From: Paenibacillus sp. MSJ-34
GTDB lineage: Bacteria > Bacillota > Bacilli > Paenibacillales > Paenibacillaceae
Reading direction: 5' to 3'
Length of the DNA: 64,000 nucleotides
Assembly: GCF_018918005.1 (NCBI RefSeq)
Contig: NZ_JAHLPR010000020.1
Span: 1 to 64,000, forward strand
The translations under genes were made by a program, and so were the position numbers. The notes under the pieces are model-generated. The model worked only from the letters and a program-made list of their open reading frames with translations. It was not told the DNA's origin and did no database searches. Below, in pieces: positions 17,538-25,039 of the stretch (its first letter is position 1; each line of letters begins with the position of its first letter).

Positions 17538-18140
17538 ATGGAACCGTTCAAACAACTGACAGGAATTGTGGCGCCGGTCGACCGCGTCAACGTCGATACG
17601 GATGCGATCATTCCGAAGCAATTTTTGAAACGCATCGAACGCACCGGTTTCGGACAATTTCTATTTTTCGAATGGAGATTTCATGAAAACGGCGATATCA
17701 ATAACGAATTCGAAATGAACAAACCGCGCTATCAAGGGGCTTCCGTTCTCATCTCGCGGGCCAACTTCGGCTGCGGATCTTCCCGTGAGCATGCGCCGTG
17801 GGCGATTCTGGATTACGGATTCAAATGCGTGATCGCGCCTTCTTTTGCCGACATTTTCTATAATAACTGCTTCAAAAACGGCATTTTGCCGATCAAGCTG
17901 TCGGAAGAGCAAGTAGAAGAGCTGTTCCAGCGCACGGCGGCACATGAAGGATACGAATTGTCCGTCGATTTGGAAAACAAGACAATAACCGACAAGCACG
18001 GCCTTGAGATCGCATTCGATTTGGACGAACACCGAAGACAGTTTTTGCTGCAAGGCTTGGACGATATCGGTCTGACGCTGCAGCACGAAGCGGAAATTGC
18101 TGCGTACGAAGAAAAGCATCAAGCGAGACTTGCATACTAA
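17538..18140 (+). CDS. leuD: 3-isopropylmalate dehydratase small subunit
   Basis: Small subunit of isopropylmalate isomerase, 200 residues, the swivelling domain that completes the active site with LeuC. Signatures: [19 protein letters not shown] at the N-terminus, [20 protein letters not shown], and [25 protein letters not shown] precedes the ATG. It is the second gene of a leuCD operon; a terminator lies about 270 bases downstream beyond a repeat. Confidence 0.97.
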   Translation: MEPFKQLTGIVAPVDRVNVDTDAIIPKQFLKRIERTGFGQFLFFEWRFHENGDINNEFEMNKPRYQGASVLISRANFGCGSSREHAPWAILDYGFKCVIAPSFADIFYNNCFKNGILPIKLSEEQVEELFQRTAAHEGYELSVDLENKTITDKHGLEIAFDLDEHRRQFLLQGLDDIGLTLQHEAEIAAYEEKHQARLAY

Positions 18141-18143
18141 TAG

Positions 18144-18376
18144 GGGTTGTCCAAAAAGTCCCCTTTCGATCACAAGCATGTCTGAAAGGATGTTCGACAT
18201 CGAATCTTGCGTTTACGAAGTATGTTTCCTCCGGAAACATTGCAGGTGCTCATGCAGGTTTTGCCTACACTCCGCTCCTCCTGAAAGTTTTGCATAGCAA
18301 AACTCGCTTCGGAAGCATACGCTTCGGGTTCTCGCAACCTTCTCGGTGCTGAAAAGTTGACTTTTTGAACTCGCAT
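18144..18376. repeat. MITE-like repeat with inverted ends
   Basis: GTTGTCCAAAAAGTC near the left end faces GACTTTTTGAACTC near 18357-18371, imperfect inverted ends of a roughly 230-base segment. Internal hairpins include ATGTTTCCTCCGGAAACAT and AGTTTTGCATAGCAAAACT. CAAAACTCGCTTCGGAAGC at 18298-18316 is shared with 1273-1291 and, inverted, about 20694-20712. No coding frame with a start signal is seen. Confidence 0.6.
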
Positions 18377-18406
18377 TATAATCTAATACGACTAGCAAAT
18401 TTTACT

Positions 18407-18451
18407 AGAGCTTCGAACGCCGGAAACCGGCGTCGCCGAAGCTCTTTTTTT
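18407..18451 (+). terminator. Strong intrinsic terminator
   Basis: AGAGCTTCG and ACGCCGG pair with CCGGCGT and CGAAGCTCT around an AAA loop, followed by seven T. It probably ends leuCD transcription before the amidase gene. Confidence 0.85.
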
Positions 18452-18558
18452 GTCAGAACCTCGCAACTTTTGCCCGTTTTCGACGTCTAATATAAAGCGT
18501 GTACAATTTCCTGTCCGAAGCGGCAGCAACGCAAAAAAATTGATGAATGTAGGGGTGA

Positions 18559-20037
18559 ATGATGAGGAAATTAACTGTTCTGCTGTTTTTCTGTTTCACA
18601 TTGCTGGCGATTCCGGGATTGGGACATGCGGCGACGAATCCGACGCTTTACTTAGACGGAGAGTCACTATCGCTTCCGGAAGAAATTACGATGAAGAATA
18701 ATTCTGTCATGATTCCGCTTCGTGTCGTGGTAGAGGAGCTAGGTTTTCAAGTCGATTGGGATGCGAAGACACGTACGGTGACCATACATAAAAGCGATCA
18801 AGTAATTAAGCTTGTGGTTGACAAAAAAGAGGCGGAAGTAAACGGAAAGAAAATTGCGCTCGACACGCTTCCGTACATTAAGAGCGGCACGACGCTCGTT
18901 CCGCTTCGCTTCGTTGGCGAGCAAATGGGCCTCGTCGTCGACTGGGACAACGCTACGAAATCGGTCTACCTGTTTACGGCGGATTACGGTTCCGAAGTAA
19001 CCGAGCCGTCCACTCCGGCATCCCCGCCGTCTGACGGCGACGGAACGGTCGGCAAGCCTGGCGCAAGCGAAGGACCGGAAGACCATGGCGGCGCGGCCGG
19101 CCCGGACGAGAGCGAAACGGCGTCGGTCGGCACGATCTCGTTTGCGAACGACCGCTTATGGATCGGCATAGCCGGCTCGGTCAAGCCGAAACAGCAAACG
19201 TTGACGAATCCGGATCGGATCGTGGTCGATTTGCCGCATACGAAATTTACGGACGCCTTCTTGAGCGGCCAAAGTTTCGATAACACCGGGCAAGGCCGCG
19301 TGGAAGTGGAAGATCATCCGGTCGTCGAAAGCATCCGCTTTTCGCAATTTACGGACTCGCCCGCTACGGTGCGAATCGTCATCGATTTGAAGCAGCGCCA
19401 TCACTTCCGGGTCAGCACGGATCCGGACGTCGGCCTGGTCATGATAGACGTCAGCGAGAATGCCGTTCCGGATTCCAATGCGGACAAGCCTGCCGACGGG
19501 AAATATGTCGTCGTGATCGACGCGGGGCATGGGGACCACGATCCGGGAGCGATCAGCGTACGCAAACGCAACGAGAAGGATTTCAATCTTGCGCTCGCGC
19601 TTAAAGTAAGAGACGCATTCGAGAACGATCCCGACGTTCAAATTATGATGACAAGATCCGACGATACGTTTGTCGATTTGTACGATCGTGCCGGGTATGC
19701 GAACTCGAACGATGCGGATTTATTCGTTTCGATTCATGCGAACAGCATCGATAAGCCTTCCGTCAGCGGAACCGAAGTTTATTATCGAACGCCGCAAAGC
19801 GAGGAATTCGCGAAGGTGATGCATCGCAACGTAGTTCGCGGCGCCGGATTGCCCGATCGCAACGTGCGCACGGCCAACTTTGTAGTTATCCGGGAAACGA
19901 CGATGCCGTCCGTATTGCTTGAAATCGGATATTTGACGAATACGACGGACGAAGCATTGCTGTTTGACGAAGATTTCCAAAAACGGGTTGCGCAGTCCAT
20001 TAAAGACGGCATCAAGGAATACTTGGGATTACAATAA
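18559..20037 (+). CDS. N-acetylmuramoyl-L-alanine amidase with stalk and AMIN domains
   Basis: Secreted cell-wall amidase, 492 residues, cutting the bond between muramic acid and the stem peptide. Signal peptide (about 1-25), a copper-amine-oxidase-N-like stalk domain (about 28-135, PLRVVVEELGFQVDWDAKT), an acidic Pro/Gly linker, an AMIN domain (about 195-300) and a C-terminal Amidase_3 domain (about 315-490). Zinc ligands are expected at VVIDAGHGDHDPGA, at the Glu in RNEKDF, and at FVSIHANS; the catalytic Glu lies in LLEIGYLTN. It is followed after 15 bases by a GerMN lipoprotein gene in the same direction, likely one operon. Confidence 0.92.
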   Translation: MMRKLTVLLFFCFTLLAIPGLGHAATNPTLYLDGESLSLPEEITMKNNSVMIPLRVVVEELGFQVDWDAKTRTVTIHKSDQVIKLVVDKKEAEVNGKKIALDTLPYIKSGTTLVPLRFVGEQMGLVVDWDNATKSVYLFTADYGSEVTEPSTPASPPSDGDGTVGKPGASEGPEDHGGAAGPDESETASVGTISFANDRLWIGIAGSVKPKQQTLTNPDRIVVDLPHTKFTDAFLSGQSFDNTGQGRVEVEDHPVVESIRFSQFTDSPATVRIVIDLKQRHHFRVSTDPDVGLVMIDVSENAVPDSNADKPADGKYVVVIDAGHGDHDPGAISVRKRNEKDFNLALALKVRDAFENDPDVQIMMTRSDDTFVDLYDRAGYANSNDADLFVSIHANSIDKPSVSGTEVYYRTPQSEEFAKVMHRNVVRGAGLPDRNVRTANFVVIRETTMPSVLLEIGYLTNTTDEALLFDEDFQKRVAQSIKDGIKEYLGLQ

Positions 20038-20052
20038 GGCGAGGTGACGCTA

Positions 20053-20553
20053 ATGCGTAAAATAGTAACGTTAAGTTTCGTTCTGCTGCTTATTGCCGCC
20101 GTCTTCGCCGGCTGCGGCGCCAAAACAAAGCAGCAGCAAGGGGCGGTTGAGCCGCCTCCGCTCGAGACGGCGAACGTACATGTATACTTTACGGACGATC
20201 AATTGATGGAATTGACGGAGAAATCCGTTGAAATTTCGTATGAATCTCCCGATCAAAAATATATGGCGGCGCTGCAAGCTCTGCAGCACACGGACGACCC
20301 GAATTTGATTTCCTTGTGGGCGAAGGCGGAGTTTCTGTCGGCGGACAACAAGGAAGGCGCGCTGACGGTGGATATGAATATTCCGGCAGAGGCGCGGCTG
20401 GGAGCTCCCGGCGAGGAGCTTGCGGTGAATGCATTGCTGCAAACGATGTTCCAATTTGACGAAGTGCAATCGATCGAACTGTTGGTAGACGGGCAAAAAG
20501 TCGAATCGCTCATGGGACATGTCGATTTGCAATCGCCTTTTCAAAGGAATTAA
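20053..20553 (+). CDS. GerMN-domain lipoprotein
   Basis: A lipoprotein of about 166 residues with signal peptide and lipobox FAGCG (Cys about residue 20). The rest is a GerMN domain, ANVHVYFTDDQLMEL to the C-terminus, as in spore GerM and sporulation-linked envelope proteins. ATG 20053 has GCGAGGTGA upstream; a GTG at 20044 overlaps that site. Its place behind the cell-wall amidase suggests a wall-associated job. Confidence 0.8.
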   Translation: MRKIVTLSFVLLLIAAVFAGCGAKTKQQQGAVEPPPLETANVHVYFTDDQLMELTEKSVEISYESPDQKYMAALQALQHTDDPNLISLWAKAEFLSADNKEGALTVDMNIPAEARLGAPGEELAVNALLQTMFQFDEVQSIELLVDGQKVESLMGHVDLQSPFQRN

Positions 20554-20599
20554 AAGAAATTAGGCAGGAATCCTGCATAGTTGTGTCGAATTTGAACAT

Positions 20600-20775
20600 A
20601 TGCGGGTTCATAAAGTCTTGCTTACGGCAAAGGGAAGTATTCGAATTGATCGTCAAAACTCGCATCGGGGCGTCGCCCGCGCATGGACGCGGCGCTTCCG
20701 AAGCGAGTTTTGCTGCGCAAAACGGGGCATTTGCTTTGCTTCGCGAAGACTTTACCGCAACATCTTTCACAGGAT
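20600..20775. repeat. Repeat with long hairpin upstream of the S-layer gene
   Basis: An element of about 170 bases whose ends carry GGTTCATAAAGTCTT (left) and, inverted, GAAGACTTTACCGC (right). Its core is a long imperfect hairpin: CAAAACTCGCATCGG at 20654 faces CCGAAGCGAGTTTTG ending at 20712. The core motif is shared with 1273-1291 and 18298-18316. It ends about 30 bases before the S-layer start and may lie in that gene's leader RNA. Confidence 0.6.
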
Positions 20776-20805
20776 GCCAAACAATTAGGGAGAGGAGATA
20801 TACAT

Positions 20806-23592
20806 ATGAAAGCAAAAGTAATTTCGTTTACGTTGGCCGCGATGATGGTGCTCGGCACAGGCAGCGCGGCATACGCGGAAGTTGTGCCGGGGGGGCTGTC
20901 AGGCGAAAATTCTTCGTCGGACACGTCTGCATTCAACCAGACGCAATCGTCGTCCGCGCCGCTCTTCAGCGATGTGAAAAGCGGCTTTTGGGCGGAAAAG
21001 CATATTACCAAATTGGCTTTGGAGAAAATTTTGTTAGGCAATAACGGCAAATTTCGTCCGAACGATCCCGTCACCCAGCAGGAAGCGGTAACGATGGCGA
21101 TTCGTTTCATGAATTTGGAGCAAGAGGTGAATTCGGGCAATTCCGTCGCTTTCCAGGAAGAATTTAAAGTCGGCACTTACTTCAAACCGTATGTCGCTTT
21201 GGCCTTCCAAAAAGGACTGCTGGACAAAAACGAGGAAATGACCGAGGAAAACATGAAAGAGCCTTGGGGCGACAAAAAAGCGACGCGCGAATGGGTAACC
21301 AAAATATTGGTGCGCGCGATCGGCAAGCAAAACGAAGCCCAAGCGGCGATGACGACGCAGACGTCGTTCGCGGACAACGGCAAAATTTCGCCTTCCGCCC
21401 TCGGCTATGTCAATGCGGCCGTATCGCTCAAGCTGACGACGGGGCTTGAAGGCAATAAATTCGAGCCGCAAGGCAACGTAACGCGAGCGCAGTTGGCGAC
21501 GTTCTTCAGCCGGGGCGGTCAATACATCGATGTGAATTACAGCAACGTATATGAAGGCGTCATTACGAACCTGACGAGCACGTCGCTCGATTTATACGAC
21601 CAGAACGGGAAAATACATAGTTTTGCACGGACGCCGGGAGCCGCTTATTTCCGCTTCGATGCCGAATATTCGATTTCCGCGAGTGACGTGAAGCCGTATT
21701 TGAAAGTATCCGTCATCGAGAACGAAGGCGCGGCGGCATATGTGGAAATTTTGGATTTGAAGCCGCAAATGGAGACTACGGAATATAAATTCGACCGCCT
21801 GCTGACGACAAGCGGCAAAACGCAATTGCTCGTTCAAGGCGCTAGCGGCGGCGACAATCTGATGGACATCGACAACTCGGTGACCGTCCTCGATCAAGCC
21901 GGAAACGAAATCCAGCTGAGCGAACTTCCGCAAAAGAGCACGATTGAAGTCAAGCGCGAAACGTTTACCCAGGATCGTAAAATTGTAATCGTTCAAGTGA
22001 AGAGCGCCCCGGTGAACAAAGTAAGCGAAGGAACGGTCGTTTCCGTCGATACGGCTCAAAGTACGGTCAAAGTGAAAGATTCGGCCAATCAGGAAGAAAC
22101 GTTCAAGGTCGCCGACAAGGCGGAGGTACGGTATAAGGACCGGTACTTGTCGAACGGTCTTGCGGACATTAAAGCCGCCGATTTGATTTCTTACCGTGTC
22201 GAAGACGGTGTCATCGTGTCCATCGAAGTGAAACAGACGAGCGAGTATACGGTTAAAGGCATGCTTTTCAACTTAGACGATAATAGAACGTTTGTTTCCT
22301 ATTTCAAAGATAACGATAAATCGAATATCGAAACCAGATTTTTGGCCGATCGGGTGGAAGTATCGATCGACGGATTGGCGAAAGCGAGTCTGGACGATTT
22401 GATCGCGGATACCGAGAGCGGTGATATGATCGAGGTTGCGATCAATAACGAAGGCCAAGTAACCAAAATCGTCGTTTCGAACCGGAAAGTCAAGACGTTG
22501 AACGAAGCGACCGTCGTGCTTTACGACACGAAAAACAACTTGCTGGTCGTGCAAGACGAGAACGTCAAGCCGAAACCGGCGGCATATACGCTATACGTCG
22601 ACCAAGATACGAAGCTGGATATCAACACGAACATTACCAAGCTGAGCGAGCTTGAGGCGTATCTGCCGCCCGAGACGCGCGTAAACTTGACGTTTATCGA
22701 CAACAAGGCGATTATGGTGCAAAAGGTGTATAAATACGACGGCATTCTGAAATATATCGATTACGGCAAACAGACGATTACGCTGACGACGGCGAACGGC
22801 AAGGAGCTCGTTCTTCCTTACGAAGGCAACGCGGCCGTATTCTTATACGGCAAAAACAACGCCTCCTTCGCGGATTTGAAAATCGGCGGGCCGGTCTCCG
22901 CGCAATTGAACAACAAGCAAGACAAAGTCGGCCGCATTTCGATCAAAACGAATGTACAGTTCGAGGTTGACACGGTGAACGCGAAAGACAAAAAATTGCG
23001 CGTCAAAACGGCCGACAACCGCTTTGAAGATTATGTGATCGATTCCGTTCCGGTCTTTAACGAGAACAACGAGCTTAGCGCTCTCGCCGATTTGGCTCCG
23101 GAGCAAGTCGTTACGATTCAGTTCGCCGGCAATGTTCCGACTTCGGTGCACCGCGTGAAATTGACTTACGCCAAAGTTGAAGCGGTAGATACGTCCAGCC
23201 AGAAAATCATCGTCAAAGATTTCGAAGGCAAGACGCAAGAAGTCAAATTGACGACAAGCTATCAAATCCAACGCGGCAACTCCAGCGACGCCAGCTTGAG
23301 CGGCTTGAAAGCGGGAGAACGGGTCGAAATCCGTCTGGACGCCAATCAAAATACGGTTGTCAAAGTGCTGCCGGAGATGAACGGGCGGTCCTTCTGGAAG
23401 TTCGATCGGACGTACAACGAAGTTTACGTGAAACGTACGGCCAACTTGGGCGAGAAAATTCAATTCGTTCTTGCGCCGAATGCATATATTCATCAAGGTG
23501 ACACAATATTAAACGTGCAATCGCTGCAAGATGGTGATAAAATTAATATATATTTCACTAAAGATAAAATTGTCGAAATTGAGAAGCTATAA
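20806..23592 (+). CDS. S-layer homology (SLH) domain protein
   Basis: Secreted cell-surface protein of 928 residues. Signal peptide (about 1-24, ending AYAE), then SLH repeats over about residues 45-235: LFSDVKSGFWAEKHITKLAL, RPNDPVTQQEAVTMAIRFM and GLEGNKFEPQGNVTRAQLAT show the motif, which binds pyruvylated wall polymer. The remaining 690 residues are repeated beta-rich units rich in Asp, Lys and Val (for example KVKDSANQEETFKV and KVEAVDTSSQKIIVKDFEGK). I do not recognise a catalytic domain. The start at 20806 follows AGAGGAGA; the longer frame starts inside the upstream repeat. It could be a structural S-layer protein or a polymer-bound surface protein. Confidence 0.85.
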   Translation: MKAKVISFTLAAMMVLGTGSAAYAEVVPGGLSGENSSSDTSAFNQTQSSSAPLFSDVKSGFWAEKHITKLALEKILLGNNGKFRPNDPVTQQEAVTMAIRFMNLEQEVNSGNSVAFQEEFKVGTYFKPYVALAFQKGLLDKNEEMTEENMKEPWGDKKATREWVTKILVRAIGKQNEAQAAMTTQTSFADNGKISPSALGYVNAAVSLKLTTGLEGNKFEPQGNVTRAQLATFFSRGGQYIDVNYSNVYEGVITNLTSTSLDLYDQNGKIHSFARTPGAAYFRFDAEYSISASDVKPYLKVSVIENEGAAAYVEILDLKPQMETTEYKFDRLLTTSGKTQLLVQGASGGDNLMDIDNSVTVLDQAGNEIQLSELPQKSTIEVKRETFTQDRKIVIVQVKSAPVNKVSEGTVVSVDTAQSTVKVKDSANQEETFKVADKAEVRYKDRYLSNGLADIKAADLISYRVEDGVIVSIEVKQTSEYTVKGMLFNLDDNRTFVSYFKDNDKSNIETRFLADRVEVSIDGLAKASLDDLIADTESGDMIEVAINNEGQVTKIVVSNRKVKTLNEATVVLYDTKNNLLVVQDENVKPKPAAYTLYVDQDTKLDINTNITKLSELEAYLPPETRVNLTFIDNKAIMVQKVYKYDGILKYIDYGKQTITLTTANGKELVLPYEGNAAVFLYGKNNASFADLKIGGPVSAQLNNKQDKVGRISIKTNVQFEVDTVNAKDKKLRVKTADNRFEDYVIDSVPVFNENNELSALADLAPEQVVTIQFAGNVPTSVHRVKLTYAKVEAVDTSSQKIIVKDFEGKTQEVKLTTSYQIQRGNSSDASLSGLKAGERVEIRLDANQNTVVKVLPEMNGRSFWKFDRTYNEVYVKRTANLGEKIQFVLAPNAYIHQGDTILNVQSLQDGDKINIYFTKDKIVEIEKL

Positions 23593-23604
23593 GTGTTGAT
23601 CCCC

Positions 23605-23646
23605 AAACCGTTCTGACATGGATTCATCCGCGGCGGAACGGTTTTT
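23605..23646 (+). terminator. Intrinsic terminator after the SLH gene
   Basis: AAACCGTTC pairs with GAACGGTTT across a 22-base loop, followed by TTT. Confidence 0.7.
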
Positions 23647-23672
23647 CCCGTTGTAAGGAGGTTAAGAACCGT

Positions 23673-24347
23673 ATGAATGCAGCGAAAACCCGGGAAGCGC
23701 TCGGGAAAATTGCGGAAATGTTCCCGGACGCCCATTGCGAATTGAATCATTCCAACCCGTTCGAACTGACGATCGCCGTGCTGTTGTCCGCCCAATGTAC
23801 CGATGAAACGGTGAACAAGGTGACGGCGACATTATTCCAGAAATACCGCAAGCCGGAAGATTATATATCGGTCCCGATCGAGGAGTTGGAACAAGATATT
23901 CGGCGGATCGGATTATTTCGCAGCAAAGCGAAACATATTCAGCAGTTATGTCGTATATTGTTGGAGCGGTATGACGGCGAGGTGCCGCGCGAGCACGAGA
24001 AGTTGGTCGAACTGCCGGGCGTCGGCCGCAAAACGGCCAATGTCGTCGTTTCGAACGCGTTCGGCGTACCCGCTATCGCCGTTGATACGCATGTCGAACG
24101 GGTCGCCAAGCGGTTAGGCTTTGCGGCTTGGAACGACTCCGTGCTGGAAGTGGAAAAGAAGCTGATGCGCAAAGTGCCGAAGGAAGAGTGGACGCTGACG
24201 CATCATCGGCTCATCTTCTTCGGCAGATACCATTGCAAGGCGCAAAACCCCCAATGCGAAGTTTGTCCGCTGCTGGACGACTGCCGCGAAGGGAAAAAAC
24301 GTATGAAATCAAGCCCGGTTTGGAAAGATAAGGGTGAAAAAAACTAG
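23673..24347 (+). CDS. nth: Endonuclease III
   Basis: DNA glycosylase/AP lyase for oxidised pyrimidines, 224 residues. The helix-hairpin-helix ELPGVGRKTANVVVSNAF contains the catalytic Lys; the catalytic Asp is in AVDTHVERVAKRLG. The [4Fe-4S] loop is visible as CKAQNPQCEVCPLLDDC (spacing C-x6-C-x2-C-x5-C). AGGAGGT precedes the ATG. A 90-residue unknown gene follows in the same direction. Confidence 0.96.
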   Translation: MNAAKTREALGKIAEMFPDAHCELNHSNPFELTIAVLLSAQCTDETVNKVTATLFQKYRKPEDYISVPIEELEQDIRRIGLFRSKAKHIQQLCRILLERYDGEVPREHEKLVELPGVGRKTANVVVSNAFGVPAIAVDTHVERVAKRLGFAAWNDSVLEVEKKLMRKVPKEEWTLTHHRLIFFGRYHCKAQNPQCEVCPLLDDCREGKKRMKSSPVWKDKGEKN

Positions 24348-24365
24348 AGCAGAGGATGAGACCTG

Positions 24366-24638
24366 ATGAGATGCATCTCCGTTTACACCAATAATTTTGA
24401 ACTGTTTTCCGACATTTACGAGCAAATAATCGCCACGCCGCTTCAAGAGAACGAAGAAACGGAAGTGGAAGGAATTACGGTCAGCGACTCGGGCGAAGCG
24501 CCGGAACATTATTTGGAGAAAATGAAAGCTAGACCCGACGTCGTCGTGATGAAGGTGAAAGATCGCGATATTACGATATTGCAGCACGGCAAAGTATTCG
24601 AAATTTTTATTCCGGCAAAAGAAAAAGTCGTTCACTAG
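24366..24638 (+). CDS. Conserved-looking 90-residue protein of unknown function
   Basis: I do not recognise this protein. It is acidic, has no signal or membrane segment, and reads as one small alpha/beta domain (MRCISVYTNNFELFSDIYEQ to the C-terminal FIPAKEKVVH). The frame is open from 18 bases behind nth, with only a modest purine-rich AGAGGATGAGACC upstream of the ATG. Tight placement behind nth suggests cotranscription. Codon use looks like that of its neighbours. Confidence 0.7.
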   Translation: MRCISVYTNNFELFSDIYEQIIATPLQENEETEVEGITVSDSGEAPEHYLEKMKARPDVVVMKVKDRDITILQHGKVFEIFIPAKEKVVH

Positions 24639-24679
24639 AAGAAGCTTGCGCGAAGTAGAATGTTTTCTTGTCCGGCCGA

Positions 24680-24815
24680 ATCCTAGCGTTGCATCGAAAG
24701 TTTTACTGCGTTTTCAAACTGATGATTCCGACGGGCGATGAAGAGGGTAACGGATTTTGAAGGCTTTATTTTGTCCCAAATAAGACCTCGAAAATCCGTT
24801 ATATGTTAGCACTAT
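24680..24815. repeat. Family A repeat copy with inverted-repeat core
   Basis: CTAGCGTTGCA (24683-24693) and GTTTTACTGCG (24700-24710) match, on the opposite strand, the sequence at about 1531-1600. The core 24748-24801 is an imperfect inverted repeat: TAACGGATTTT with GGCTTTATTT faces AAATAAGACC with AAAATCCGTTA. It is non-coding and lies between the unknown 90-residue gene and the dynamin gene. Confidence 0.75.
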
Positions 24816-24892
24816 CATCCCAGTTCGAAAAATGTAAGGCAACGTTAATATGCCGGCCGGCTCCTAAAAACCGAAATGTTATGGTAAAATAA

Positions 24893-25020
24893 AGTAACGG
24901 CGTAAACCGGATATTTCCGGTTTACCCTATCAGAAATTTTACATTCCGATAGGCATACAAAAGCCGCCTTTACCAACGGACCGGCTTCTGTGTGAGTGCT
25001 CCGACAGGAGCTTTTTTCAT
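24893..25020 (+). other. Structured leader with terminator-like hairpin before the dynamin gene
   Basis: Four consecutive stem-loops can be drawn: GTAAACCGG/CCGGTTTAC, CCTATC/GATAGG, AAGCCG/CGGCTT, and GCTCC/GGAGC followed by six T (about 25002-25017). The last looks like an intrinsic terminator placed about 20 bases before the dynamin start. Together they resemble an attenuator or riboswitch-like leader, but I cannot match it to a known class. A terminator for transcripts coming from nth is the simpler reading. Confidence 0.4.
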
Positions 25021-25039
25021 TTATGATAGGGGAATAGGA

